DNA of 64,000 bases from an uncultured Clostridia bacterium (GCA_944337235.1 CALVLK010000002.1:123131-187130), one strand, 5' to 3'; shown: positions 53,078 to 61,743, counted from the first letter of the stretch. A program made the numbers and translations. The notes: a model not told the origin generated them from the letters alone.

Positions 53078-53136
53078 AATAACACTCCTTTCACAAATTT
53101 TAATCTGCATAACCAAGTTTACAGTTGTGTATAAAT

Positions 53137-53165
53137 ATTATATAGTTTGTCACACGCGATGTCAA
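53137..53165 (-). promoter_or_regulatory. Perfect consensus promoter of the giant LRR gene
   Basis: On the minus strand TTGACA (53160-53165), 17-base spacer, TATAAT (53137-53142), about 60 bases before the ATG. Confidence 0.88.
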
Positions 53166-53248
53166 TCGTTTGGGCAAAATTCCGGAAAATGTTCAAAATA
53201 AACCCTACCTACCCCCTCGCCTGTGCTTTTCGGCGCAAAAGTGTGAAC

Positions 53249-53282
53249 ATTTTACATAAATTATGTCATATTTTACATAAAT
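53249..53282. promoter_or_regulatory. Direct-repeat/palindrome operator candidate upstream of the giant LRR gene
   Basis: ATTTTACATAAAT occurs at 53249-53261 and again at 53270-53282, exactly 21 bases (two helical turns) apart. The first copy is also part of the 13-base palindrome ACATAAATTATGT (53254-53266). Located 85-120 bases upstream of the -35 box. The rest of 53166-53380 is AT-rich then pyrimidine-rich, with nothing else I can name. Confidence 0.5.
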
Positions 53283-53385
53283 GCGTTTTTCCTTTGCAAT
53301 AATGCGCATATTTTTTTCTTGCCGCCGCCACGCATATTTCACCTGCACGACACAAACGTCTCCCCCTTTTCCCCCTTTTCCGGCA

Positions 53386-53436
53386 AAAAAAGGCGGGTCC
53401 TTTCCCCCGTTTTGCAGGGTCCGTTCCGCCTTTTTT
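53386..53436 (-). terminator. Terminator of the YolD-polymerase operon
   Basis: AAAAAAGGCGG and CCGCCTTTTTT arms (11 bp, 53426-53436 and 53386-53396) with a 29-base loop, 66 bases after the YolD-like stop codon. Confidence 0.65.
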
Positions 53437-53501
53437 CCGCGGCAGGATGTTCCCCGCCGCCATATGAAATTTATAAATTCGTATATTTTATGCGGCCATT
53501 T

Positions 53502-53918
53502 TTACGGCTCCTCCTCGACGGAATCGATCAGCGCAAAGGGGATGCAGACACCGCCCTGCAGGATCAGCCGCCGGCCCTCGGCGTCGACGCACCGCAGCCT
53601 GCCGCTCACAATACGATATGCCCCGCCCTCCTTGCGCGCGTCGGGCTCAAAACAGCGGACGCTCATGCGGGGCGCCTCGCCCTCCCGCGCCATGAGCTGC
53701 CGCAGCGCGGCGTCGAGCTCGTCGGCATAAGCGTCGTCGCGCAAAACGCGCGCCTCGGTAAACCGCGCCGCCTCTTCGATCTCCTCGTCGTAGCCTTTGA
53801 GCGCCGCAAAGGGCGCAAACTGCGCCGCGCGGTCGCCGATCGGCATAGGCGCATGCCGCGCAGAGCGGTGATGGGGCAGATGGATGATGTCGCTGTAATC
53901 GTCCTTTTGTGTGCTCAT
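53502..53918 (-). CDS. YolD-like protein
   Basis: 138 residues. The N-terminal block YSDIIHLPHHRSARHAPM followed by DRAAQFAPFAALKGYDEEI is the YolD-like family signature in Firmicutes. YolD proteins are encoded with Y-family polymerases (UvrX) in Bacillus phage SPbeta and many Clostridia and probably assist or control the polymerase. Here it follows the polymerase gene after 21 bases. No enzymatic motif seen. Confidence 0.85.
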   Translation of the reverse strand: MSTQKDDYSDIIHLPHHRSARHAPMPIGDRAAQFAPFAALKGYDEEIEEAARFTEARVLRDDAYADELDAALRQLMAREGEAPRMSVRCFEPDARKEGGAYRIVSGRLRCVDAEGRRLILQGGVCIPFALIDSVEEEP

Positions 53919-53939
53919 GCAGTGCTCCTTCCCTTCGTT

Positions 53940-55442
53940 CTATGCCTTGTGCCCGCCGATTTGGCCGTTGCGCTCGACGGACGTGGCGCCCTCCTCCAGA
54001 TTCATCCCTTTGATGAGCGCATTCTTGCCGAATTTCTTTCGGATCTCGAGCGCCGCCTGCTGCAATCCCCGCTCCCGCTGCAGAGAGGTCTCCTCTTCCT
54101 CCTGCAGCCGCGCCGCTTCGGCGTAGTCGGTGAACAGGTCGAGCTGCTCCGCCTTGGGTGCGGGCACAGACCCCCGGGGCAGCACGCGCGCGGCGACCAC
54201 ATACATGCGGCGTACACTCAGCGCGGGTTCGACGATCCGCTCATACAGCGCGACCGCCGCCTGCACGATCTTGCGCGTGGAGGAGGTGTAATGTTCCAGA
54301 TTCTGCGTACCGTGCGCATGTTTCGGGATCTCGCGGCCGTAGCGGTCGACAGTGACCTCGCCGCGATAGTGCGCCCGCTTTGCTGGATCGGCGAGATTTT
54401 CGCGGTCATACCCCACCGTAAGCACGATCTGATCGGTCTCTAGCCCGCGGTCGACAAGGTCGAGCACGAGCAATTCCGTCATCTCACGCACGATGAGCCT
54501 GCCCTCCGCAAAGGAATAGGGACGCTGCAGCACCTGCCCCGAACCGACGCTGTTGCGTGCGGGGCGATAGCTGCGAATATCGGCGATCGTACACGGCTCC
54601 CACCCCCATGCGTGGTCGATGAGCAGCTCGGCATTCACGCCGAACAGGCGGTACAGCAGCTCCTCGTTCTGCACGGAACAGCGCGCCACATCGCCCATCG
54701 TGTGCATGCCGTACGCCGCAAGTTTATTGGCGTAGCCCCGCCCGACGCGCCAGAAATCCGTGATGGGCGTATGCCCCCACAGCTGCGCGCGATAGGACTG
54801 CTCGTCGAGCGCCGCGATGCGCGCACCCGTCTCGTCGGCGGGGAGCTTTTTGGCGACGATATCCATTGCCACCTTGCTCAGATACAGATTGCTCCCGATG
54901 CCCGCCGTCGCCGTGATCCCCGTGCGTTCAAACACCGTGCGCACGATCTTTGCGGCAAGCTGCGTCGCCGTCATGCGATATGCGGAGAGATAATCTGTGA
55001 CGTCGAGAAATACCTCGTCCACCGAATAGACGTGCATGTCCTCCGGCGCGACAAACTCCTGATAGATGTTGTAGATGCGCGTGCTGTACTGCATATACAG
55101 CGCCATGCGCGGCGGCGCGACCAAATAGTCGACCGCCGCGGAAGGATCGCTTTGCAGCACCTCCGCCAAACAGGAGCGCTCCGTCAGCCTCTGCCCGGGC
55201 GCACGGCATCGGCGCGCCGCATTCACCTCGCGCACGCGCTGCACGACCTCGAACAGCCGCGGCCGCCCCGGAATGCCATAGGCCTTGAGTGCGGGCGATA
55301 CGGCAAGGCAGATCGTCTTTTCCGTGCGGCTCTCATCCGCCACGACCAGATTGACCCGCATGGGGTCCAATCCCCGCTCGACGCACTCCACCGAGGCATA
55401 AAACGATTTCAGATCGATCGCGATATAGTTGCGCTCCTTCAT
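53940..55442 (-). CDS. Y-family DNA polymerase (UvrX/DinB-type)
   Basis: 500 residues, longer than DinB (about 350-420) as usual for UvrX-type enzymes. Palm residues are IAIDLKSFYASVE (Asp9) near the N terminus and YSVDEVFLDVTDY (DE pair). Helix-hairpin-helix segments such as IGSNLYLSKVAMDIVAKK and FWRVGRGYANKLAAYGMHTMGDVA follow, then a C-terminal little-finger domain. It performs error-prone translesion synthesis in the cytoplasm. With the YolD-like gene it forms a two-gene DNA damage-tolerance operon; no SOS box was recognised. Confidence 0.93.
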   Translation of the reverse strand: MKERNYIAIDLKSFYASVECVERGLDPMRVNLVVADESRTEKTICLAVSPALKAYGIPGRPRLFEVVQRVREVNAARRCRAPGQRLTERSCLAEVLQSDPSAAVDYLVAPPRMALYMQYSTRIYNIYQEFVAPEDMHVYSVDEVFLDVTDYLSAYRMTATQLAAKIVRTVFERTGITATAGIGSNLYLSKVAMDIVAKKLPADETGARIAALDEQSYRAQLWGHTPITDFWRVGRGYANKLAAYGMHTMGDVARCSVQNEELLYRLFGVNAELLIDHAWGWEPCTIADIRSYRPARNSVGSGQVLQRPYSFAEGRLIVREMTELLVLDLVDRGLETDQIVLTVGYDRENLADPAKRAHYRGEVTVDRYGREIPKHAHGTQNLEHYTSSTRKIVQAAVALYERIVEPALSVRRMYVVAARVLPRGSVPAPKAEQLDLFTDYAEAARLQEEEETSLQRERGLQQAALEIRKKFGKNALIKGMNLEEGATSVERNGQIGGHKA

Positions 55443-55530
55443 CCTGCCCTCCTGCCCCCATTATACCGCCGGATGCGCGCTTTGTCAAACATTTGTTTCT
55501 GGATTTTTTGGGCGATTCTGCCATATGACA

Positions 55531-55559
55531 AAGGCGCCGCCCCGTAACCGGGGCGGCGC
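55531..55559 (-). terminator. Terminator-like hairpin after fucO
   Basis: An 11-bp perfect GC-rich stem (GCGCCGCCCCG and its complement) with a 4-base loop, 14 bases after the stop codon; the T tail is short (CTTTG). Confidence 0.65.
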
Positions 55560-55573
55560 AAATTTCTATGCGA

Positions 55574-56722
55574 TCAGAGCAGCGACTTATACAGCGCGAT
55601 GATATCTTCCTTGGTGGGATCCTTGGGGTTGCCGGGGCGGCATGCGTCGTCCATGGCAGACTGTGCGAGGAAGTCGAGATCCTCTTCCCTGACGATGCCC
55701 TTGAGATCCTTCGGGATGCCCACATCCTCGGAGAGCTGTCTGACGGCGTCGACGGCGGCCTTTCTTGCCTCGTCCAGCGTCATCTCGTCCACGCCTGCAA
55801 CGCCCATCGCCTTGGCGATGTCGCGGTATTTCTCGCCCGTCGCCTCGGCGTTGTATGCCATGACGGTGGGCAGAAGGATGGCGTTTGCGACCCCGTGCGG
55901 CGTATCGTACAGCGCGCCCAAGGGATGCGCCATCGAGTGGACGATGCCCAGGCCCACATTCGAAAAGCCCATGCCCGCGATATACTGGCCCAAAGCCATG
56001 CCCTCTCTGCCCTCGGGCGTGTTTGCGACCGCGCCGCGCAGGTTCTTTGCGATGATCTCGATCGCCTTCAGATGGAACATGTCGCTCATTTCCCATGCGC
56101 CCTTGGTGATGTAGCCCTCGATCGCGTGGGTGAGCGCGTCCATGCCCGTTGCGGCGGTCAGACCTTTCGGCATCGTGCTCATCATGTCAGGGTCGACGAC
56201 GGCGACGACGGGGATGTCATGCACGTCCACGCACACCATCTTGCGGTTCTTCTCCGTATCGGTGATGACATAGTTGATCGTGACCTCGGCAGCCGTGCCC
56301 GCCGTTGTGGGAACGGCGATGATGGGCACGCACTTATTTTTCGTGGGCGCGACACCCTCGAGCGAGCGCACGTCCGCAAATTCGGGGTTGGCGATGATGA
56401 TGCCGATCGCCTTCGCCGTGTCCATGGATGAACCGCCGCCGATCGCGATGATGCAGTCCGTGCCGCTTGCCCGGAACGCCGCAACGCCCGTCTGCACGTT
56501 TTCAATGGTGGGGTTGGGCTTGATCTGAGAATAGATCTCGTAGGGAATGCCCGCATTTTCAAGAACGTCCGTCACCTTCTTGGTCACGCCAAACTTGAGA
56601 AGGTCGGGGTCGGAGCAGACGAACGCCTTTTTGAAGCCCCTGCCCCTGACCTCGGCCGCGATCTCCTGAATCGCGCCCTTGCCGTGATAGCTCGTCTCAT
56701 TGAGTACAAAACGATTTGCCAT
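55574..56722 (-). CDS. fucO: Lactaldehyde reductase (iron-containing alcohol dehydrogenase)
   Basis: 382 residues, full length and very close to Escherichia coli FucO in remembered blocks: MANRFVLNET, IAIGGGSSMDTAKAIGI, NPEFADVRSLEG, PTTAGTAAEVTINYVI, TGMDALTHAIEGYIT, GMGFSNVGLGIVHSMAHP and TPHGVANAILLP. The metal-binding Asp and three His residues lie in the last three blocks. It reduces L-lactaldehyde to 1,2-propanediol with NADH in fermentation of fucose or rhamnose. No other deoxy-sugar gene is nearby, so a broader aldehyde-reducing role is possible. AAGGAGA precedes the ATG. Confidence 0.93.
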   Translation of the reverse strand: MANRFVLNETSYHGKGAIQEIAAEVRGRGFKKAFVCSDPDLLKFGVTKKVTDVLENAGIPYEIYSQIKPNPTIENVQTGVAAFRASGTDCIIAIGGGSSMDTAKAIGIIIANPEFADVRSLEGVAPTKNKCVPIIAVPTTAGTAAEVTINYVITDTEKNRKMVCVDVHDIPVVAVVDPDMMSTMPKGLTAATGMDALTHAIEGYITKGAWEMSDMFHLKAIEIIAKNLRGAVANTPEGREGMALGQYIAGMGFSNVGLGIVHSMAHPLGALYDTPHGVANAILLPTVMAYNAEATGEKYRDIAKAMGVAGVDEMTLDEARKAAVDAVRQLSEDVGIPKDLKGIVREEDLDFLAQSAMDDACRPGNPKDPTKEDIIALYKSLL

Positions 56723-56767
56723 AAATTTCCATCTCCTTATCGTTACAGAATTATTAATTATAAAGAT

Positions 56768-56796
56768 ATTATACTCCGTTTTGTCCTGCCCGTCAA
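56768..56796 (-). promoter_or_regulatory. Sigma-A-like promoter of fucO
   Basis: On the minus strand TTGACG (56791-56796), 17-base spacer, TATAAT (56768-56773), 45 bases before the ATG. Confidence 0.83.
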
Positions 56797-56842
56797 GACC
56801 GAAGGAGATTTTTTTCTGCCTTCGGCGGCAAAAAAGCCCGCC

Positions 56843-57706
56843 TTATTTGCGCAGCACGATCTCCGCCTCCACGGGATATACGCTGTCCTCCGTGCGGATG
56901 ATCTCGCCCACGCCGTCGGCGACGATCCTGCCCTTCCTCGGGTTCTTGACCGAGTCGATGCACCCCTGCACCGTCGCATCCACCTCGCTGTATTCAAAGG
57001 CGAGGTCGCAGTTCTCCATCGTGCAGTCGATCAGCTTCAGCCGCTTGCAATAGCACAGGGGCTGCGTCCCCTTGATGCGGCAGCGGATAAGCGTGAGCCC
57101 CTCGGAATACCAGCCCAGGTACTCCCCGTCCAGTTCGCTGTCCGTCACCGTCACGTCTTTGGCGTGCCAGAAGGCGTCCTTGGTGTTCAGATAGGAATTT
57201 TTGATGGTGACGTCCTGCGTGTATTGAAAGGAATACTTCCCCTCAAAGTGCAGCCCCTCGGCGCGGATCCCCTTCGTCTCGAAAAAGGCGTACTCAGATA
57301 CAAGGCTGCTCTCCGAAAGGGTTACGTTCTCGCACCGCCACCCGAACTCGGGCGAGTTCCCGCGGCAGTCGGAGATGGTCACATTTTTGCACTCGCGCAG
57401 CGCCTTGATGCCGTCGAGCGTGCAGCGTTTCAGCGTGACGTCGCTGTCGTACCACAGCGCGGCGCGGCAGTTCACGGTCAGCGTGCAGTCCTCCGCCCAA
57501 AGCGTATGTATATGCCAGAATGGATAGCGCAGGTCCATAAAGCAGCGCTCCACGCGCACATTGCGCCCCTCCTTCAGGGCAGATTCGCCGTCCTCCTCTC
57601 CCGCAAAGCGGCAATCGCGCACCAAGACATTTTCCGCATGATAGAGCGCGCGCTCCTCGCCGAAGCGCTGCCCCTCGATGATCGTCCTCTCCTTTCTCTC
57701 TTCCAT
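56843..57706 (-). CDS. DUF3737 family protein (beta-helix fold)
   Basis: 287 residues, full length. The whole protein is made of short repeats with the patterns NVTISDCRG, DVTLKRCTLDG and DVTVTDSELDG, which fold as a right-handed beta helix, and starts with IIEGQRFGEERALYHA as in DUF3737 proteins. No signal peptide, so cytoplasmic. The family is common in gut Firmicutes and Bacteroides; function unknown. AAGGAAAC precedes the ATG. Monocistronic as far as can be seen. Confidence 0.88.
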   Translation of the reverse strand: MEERKERTIIEGQRFGEERALYHAENVLVRDCRFAGEEDGESALKEGRNVRVERCFMDLRYPFWHIHTLWAEDCTLTVNCRAALWYDSDVTLKRCTLDGIKALRECKNVTISDCRGNSPEFGWRCENVTLSESSLVSEYAFFETKGIRAEGLHFEGKYSFQYTQDVTIKNSYLNTKDAFWHAKDVTVTDSELDGEYLGWYSEGLTLIRCRIKGTQPLCYCKRLKLIDCTMENCDLAFEYSEVDATVQGCIDSVKNPRKGRIVADGVGEIIRTEDSVYPVEAEIVLRK

Positions 57707-57785
57707 GATGTTTCCTTCGCGTTTTTATCGTTAGCAGATATATTTACCACAGAATATGCCGCTTCAAACACGCGGCATCAAAAAG

Positions 57786-57806
57786 GTGCGGAAGGATCTT
57801 CCGCAC
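57786..57806 (-). terminator. Terminator of the zinc-ribbon gene
   Basis: GTGCGGAAG-ATC-CTTCCGCAC followed by CTTTTTG on the minus strand. Confidence 0.85.
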
Positions 57807-57863
57807 GCAAAAATGTACAGATGCACAGCCCGGCACCCGTATTTCGATTTTGATCGAATTATA

Positions 57864-58148
57864 TTATCGCCTGCCCCCGGGCCCATGCGGACCCCTCGGG
57901 CCGCCAAACCCGTGCGGGCCAAGGCGCGGTCCGTGCGGCACGGGCGGCGGAAGATATCTTCTGCGCCTGTGCAAAAGACTGCCCAGGAGGGAAACGCCCG
58001 CAGCCGTGCCCGCCGCGACGGCGATCGTCTTTGCGGTATCCGAACCCCCCTTCTGCGCCTGCGCACCGGACAGCTGCGCCCCGCACGCGGGACAGAAATT
58101 CGCATTTTCGTCTACGCTTGCGCCGCAGTTGCTGCAAAATCTTGCCAT
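57864..58148 (-). CDS. Zinc-ribbon membrane-associated small protein
   Basis: 94 residues. An N-terminal zinc ribbon (FCSNCGA...NFCPACGA, two CxxC pairs), a linker, one hydrophobic segment (about 41-58), then a basic and Pro/Gly/His-rich tail (RRRRYLPPPV...GPHGPGG). This layout is common in clostridial proteins of unknown function that may sense metal or bind partners at the membrane. GGAGG lies 7 bases before the ATG. Between 58,149 and 58,437 I see only the terminator and no gene. Confidence 0.8.
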   Translation of the reverse strand: MARFCSNCGASVDENANFCPACGAQLSGAQAQKGGSDTAKTIAVAAGTAAGVSLLGSLLHRRRRYLPPPVPHGPRLGPHGFGGPRGPHGPGGRR

Positions 58149-58313
58149 GTCATACCTCCATACGATATATCAACGCATTTTCTTCTATCATAAACAAAAA
58201 TCGTGAAATTGCCGTGTTCCCTCCGTGACGCACCGAAAAACATCGCCGGCCGTGCCGAGTTACCCTCGCCTCCTCTGACCCCCCAGACCATCGCGGGGGA
58301 CATTTACACATAT

Positions 58314-58348
58314 AAAAGGCTGCGGAACAATTTGTCCGCAGCCTTTTT
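58314..58348. terminator. Bidirectional terminator downstream of malG-like gene
   Basis: AAAGGCTGCGGA (58315-58326) pairs with TCCGCAGCCTTT (58335-58346), with T runs on both strands. Confidence 0.85.
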
Positions 58349-58437
58349 CTGAATGGCGACTTGGAGGAAGGGCGCCATTCTCTGTTTATCCGGCAAGGCA
58401 GATCAGGGGGAGATCGCCCCGCCGCGGGGGAAGGAAG

Positions 58438-59283
58438 TCACTCTTTGACCGCACCTGCCGACATGCCGTTGACCATGTACTTGACAAGGCAGAAATAGAG
58501 AATGACGATGGGGACGCCGATGAAGATGGAGCCTGCCGCAAAGCGCGCAAATTCTGTCTCATCCAGGTACATGAGCCCCACCGCGACCGTCCAGTTGTCC
58601 ATGGTCGGAAGCAGAAGCTGGGGCAGAATGAAATCTGACCACGGCCAGGTAAAGGATGTCAGCGCCGTGTACACCAGAATGGGCTTGGAGAGCGGCAGAA
58701 TGATCTTCAAAAACACCTGGAAATTGGTTGCGCCGTCCAGCCGCGCCGCCTCGTCGATGGAGGACGGGATGGTATCGAAGAAGCCCTTTTGCACCATGTA
58801 CCCCATGGGCGCCTGCGCCGAGTAGATGAGGATGAGCCCCCAGTGGTTATTGATAAAGTTGAATTGCGTCATCAACAGGAACACCGCCGTCATTGCCATG
58901 AAGGACGGGAACATGCCCAGGACCAGCGTCGTCTTCATGAGCGCCTTGCGGCTTTTGAACTTGAAACGCGACATACAGTACGCTGTCAGAATGGTGAGCA
59001 GCGTGCCGAAGATACAGCTCATGACGGCCACGAACAGCGTATTGCCGAACCACTCGGGGTAGTTGTACATCTGCGTATCGGTGAACAGATCGATATAGTT
59101 CTGAAAGCTGAACGCCTCCGGGAAAAACCCGTTGAGCGTATAGAGCGACCCCGAATCGGAGAAGGACGATAAGATCAGCCAAAGACAGGGGAAGAAAAAG
59201 AAGATTGCCACAGCAATGAGGATCGCATAGGTTATGACCACGTCCGCCGTTCTTGAAACTTTGATACTCTTGCTCTTTTTCAT
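58438..59283 (-). CDS. Sugar ABC transporter permease, MalG type
   Basis: 281 residues with six predicted TM helices. The EAA loop that docks the ATPase reads EAARLDGATNFQVFLKIILP, and the C terminus MVNGMSAGAVKE is typical of MalG/CUT1 permeases. It pairs with the MalF-type protein to import oligosaccharides such as maltodextrins, energised by a MsmX/MalK-type ATPase that is not in this window. Its start overlaps the MalF stop by 4 bases. Confidence 0.92.
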   Translation of the reverse strand: MKKSKSIKVSRTADVVITYAILIAVAIFFFFPCLWLILSSFSDSGSLYTLNGFFPEAFSFQNYIDLFTDTQMYNYPEWFGNTLFVAVMSCIFGTLLTILTAYCMSRFKFKSRKALMKTTLVLGMFPSFMAMTAVFLLMTQFNFINNHWGLILIYSAQAPMGYMVQKGFFDTIPSSIDEAARLDGATNFQVFLKIILPLSKPILVYTALTSFTWPWSDFILPQLLLPTMDNWTVAVGLMYLDETEFARFAAGSIFIGVPIVILYFCLVKYMVNGMSAGAVKE

Positions 59284-60662
59284 CGGTAGGTTTCCTCCTG
59301 CCTGTACGAAGGCGAAAAGACATAGACGACGAGCGAGATGACCGACGTGATGATGAAGATGATGAGGCTGATCGCTGCGCCGATGGAGTAATAGTTGTTA
59401 TCGATGGACATCTTGTACAGCCAGTTGATAAGAAGATCGGTATCGTTGGCAAGGACGTAGCCCGCCGAAGTCGATACATCGCTGCGCAAAAAATAGAACA
59501 CGCCGAAGTTGTTGAAGTTTCCGATGAACTGCGACAGGATGACGGGCATCGTGGCAAAGACGACGAAGGGAAGCGTCAGATACCAGAACTGCTGGAAGGC
59601 GTTGGCGCCGTCGATCTTTGCCGCCTCGTACTGGTCCTTGCTGGCGTTGGAGAGGATCCCCGTTGCAAGCAGCATAGAGGAGGGAATGCTGATCCACGCA
59701 TTCACCATCAGACCGATCAGGCGCGCGGGCCATGTGGAGTTTGCGCCCAGAAAGAAGATGGCTTCCCCGCCGCCCTGCGTGATATAATAGTTGATGGGCC
59801 CTCCGTTCGCAAACATATACTTGAAACCGAGCATGGTGATAAACCCGGGGATCGCGTAGGCAAGAATGGGAAAGAACCGCCAGAACACCTTTCCCTTAAC
59901 GCACTTTTTGTTGAGCAAAAGAGCAAGCGCCAATCCGCCGAAATAGTTGATCGCGGTGGAGGCGACCGCCCACAGGATATTCCATCCTAAAATTTTGAAG
60001 AAAGTCGTAGTATATTCGCCGACGGCGACGAGCTTGCCAAAGTTTTCAAACCCCACCCAATCGACGAGCTTCGGGGGGACGATGTCCCCGCCGTAGTTGG
60101 TGAATGCAATGAGGATCATGAACACGATGGGCAGGACATTGAAAATGCACACGCCGATGACGGGCAAAAAGAGCACGGTGCGGTAAAACTTCCGGTCAAA
60201 CATCTGCGCGACGTCCTGCCGGAACGTCGTCGGCTTTTTGCCCGCCTCCACGCGCAGCTGGGTCGCATAGATCCCGCGCACGTTTGCAACGTACAGCGAG
60301 ACATATATCACCATCACGATGATGGACAATATCCCCGTGATGAGCATGATGACGGAGTTGTCGCCTTCAATGCCGTACCAGGGGTTCGCCTCGACCGAGC
60401 CGAGCGTAAACAGCCCGAAAAAGTCTCTTGCGCCCGCCATGACGAGATAGACGATAAATCCCGCCTGCACCAGAAGATACAGCGCGCCCTTGACCCACTG
60501 CCGGTACATCATCTGCCCCGTGCCCATCAAGAGCATGGAGCACGCGACGCGGATGTTGCCGTGCCGCAGCATTGCACAGAATGCATCCCACTTTTCTTTT
60601 AACTTCTTGGCGAGATGTTCCAACCACTCCCGCGGGGCACTCTTGTACCCGATATCTGCCAT
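59280..60662 (-). CDS. Sugar ABC transporter permease, MalF type, with N-terminal extension
   Basis: 460 residues. The C-terminal 290 residues are a CUT1 permease with the EAA loop EAAKIDGANAFQQFWYLTLP. The first 150 add about three TM helices (about 60-80 and 105-128 clearest) and a short amphipathic start, as in MalF proteins of E. coli and some clostridia that are longer than the usual 290-320. AAAGGAGG precedes the ATG. The solute-binding protein gene that should precede it is reduced to a 3' remnant. Confidence 0.9.
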   Translation of the reverse strand: MADIGYKSAPREWLEHLAKKLKEKWDAFCAMLRHGNIRVACSMLLMGTGQMMYRQWVKGALYLLVQAGFIVYLVMAGARDFFGLFTLGSVEANPWYGIEGDNSVIMLITGILSIIVMVIYVSLYVANVRGIYATQLRVEAGKKPTTFRQDVAQMFDRKFYRTVLFLPVIGVCIFNVLPIVFMILIAFTNYGGDIVPPKLVDWVGFENFGKLVAVGEYTTTFFKILGWNILWAVASTAINYFGGLALALLLNKKCVKGKVFWRFFPILAYAIPGFITMLGFKYMFANGGPINYYITQGGGEAIFFLGANSTWPARLIGLMVNAWISIPSSMLLATGILSNASKDQYEAAKIDGANAFQQFWYLTLPFVVFATMPVILSQFIGNFNNFGVFYFLRSDVSTSAGYVLANDTDLLINWLYKMSIDNNYYSIGAAISLIIFIITSVISLVVYVFSPSYRQEETYR

Positions 60663-60674
60663 ACTTCCCTCCTT

Positions 60675-61020
60675 TCAGTTCAATGTATGGATGGCGCTGT
60701 AAATTTCTGCATCCAGCGCCTCCAGGGCTGCAACAAGTTTTTCATCGCTGTCGTAGGTGCTGCCGCCCCGCAGACCGTCCTCCGCAATAAAGCGCAAGAG
60801 GCTGCCAAAACTCGCCCATACCTGCGTCATGGCGCGCTCGCCGGGCATGATATAGATGCGGTCGGCAATGAGGTCGCCATAGACGTCCGCTGCGACGCCG
60901 CCCTCCGCCTCCACAACGTCCGTGCGTGCAGGCACGATGCCCAGAAGTTCGCACCGCCGCGCGATCCATTCCTCGCTCGTGGCGAACTCGATGAAGGCGA
61001 GCGCGGCATTTGGCGATTGT
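60675..61020 (-). pseudogene. 3' remnant of a sugar-binding protein gene (MalE-like), truncated by the island
   Basis: The frame reads PNAALAFIEFATSEEWIARR, then a typical MalE C-terminal helix set ending in AIHTLN, and stops 12 bases before the MalF start. This corresponds to the last roughly 115 residues of an extracellular solute-binding protein of about 400. Upstream of about 61,020 the similarity ends, base composition turns AT-rich, and an in-frame TAA follows within 11 codons. No signal peptide or start with a ribosome site remains. I infer interruption by an insertion, or less likely an assembly join. Confidence 0.75.
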
Positions 61021-61081
61021 GTATATAAAATACTTGTTTTTTATTGTCAGCGATGCGTAACGGTTATTTCTAATTCTCGCT

Positions 61082-61102
61082 TATAATCAACCTCTGATTA
61101 TA
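61082..61102. repeat. Short inverted repeat near the island boundary
   Basis: TATAATCA (61082-61089) and TGATTATA (61095-61102), 5-base spacer, about 60-80 bases inside the AT-rich side of the boundary. Possible recombinase or regulator site; function unknown. Confidence 0.35.
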
Positions 61103-61141
61103 TCAGCCTTACCACGAAAAGCTAAAATTCTCGATTATAAC

Positions 61142-61190
61142 ATAACGATTCCCGCCCATGGCAACTTACGTCACGGGCGGGAATCGTTAT
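61142..61190. repeat. 16-bp perfect inverted repeat, terminator-like
   Basis: ATAACGATTCCCGCCC (61142-61157) and its exact complement (61175-61190) with a 17-base loop, just after the stop of the RumA-tail ORF. No long T tail follows on the minus strand, so it could be a terminator or a mobile-element end. Confidence 0.55.
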
Positions 61191-61199
61191 ATCGGGATT

Positions 61200-61547
61200 T
61201 CATACGCTTTCATTGATGAGATCAAAATGTGCCGATTTTTCCTTGATTTCCACTACCATATGCTGTGTAGGATGCGGCCGCGAATGTTTCAGCTCCTCCA
61301 CAGCATTGGGAGCGTCATACGTCGGCAGACTTAAACTTCGTTTTATTTCCACAATGTACGCAGTATACACCTTAAAACCGTAATACTCTTCTATATATTG
61401 TTGTATCATCTTATAGGTCGCTTTTCCTTTCGGTTTGCGCGCTTCCGCTTTCTTTTCCACTTCTTTCAAAGAGAGCTGACACTCCACTTCACCGAACTCT
61501 ATATCAACGTTGATATGACTATCCGATTTTTTGAAAAGGAAAACCAA
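61200..61547 (-). pseudogene. Fragment resembling the C-terminal tail of RumA/RlmCD-type proteins
   Basis: 115 residues from a TTG; the frame extends six to nine codons further (RQTTNVET) to an in-frame TAG. Segments KATYKMIQQYIEEYYGFKVYTAYIVEIKR and YDAPNAVEELK...HPT, here cited in blocks, match a helical tail found after truncated 23S rRNA uracil methyltransferase genes in many anaerobes and mobile elements. The methyltransferase domain itself (SAM loop, catalytic Cys) is absent. It is either a decayed gene or a small stand-alone protein; no ribosome site is seen. Confidence 0.6.
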
Positions 61548-61702
61548 CGTCTCAACATTAGTCGTTTGCCGCTATATATCCGAATTGTCGCACAGATGTC
61601 GATAGTTCAAATCCTGTTTTTCTGATAAATTACAAAAAACAGCCATAAAATATTATCTTTACTTAACTTTGCATCAATGCTCGTTTTCGCCGCTAAAACA
61701 GC

Positions 61703-61743
61703 AAAAAAGCCACGAAAAACGTATTGTTTTTCGTGGCTTTTTT
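61703..61743. terminator. Long bidirectional terminator beside the tRNA fragment
   Basis: An 18-bp perfect stem (AAAAAAGCCACGAAAAAC, 61703-61720, with 61726-61743) and a 5-base loop, T runs on both sides. It probably terminated the tRNA-Asn transcript. Apart from this and the tRNA remnant, 61,548-61,871 holds nothing I can support. Confidence 0.8.

Noticed and set aside
49421-53134. A 1,237-codon plus-strand ORF opposite the giant LRR gene, and similar long antisense frames (for example 6580-10392)
   Set aside because: GC-rich codon bias keeps the opposite strand open. They lack start signals and domains, and the sense frames contain clear signal peptides and repeats.
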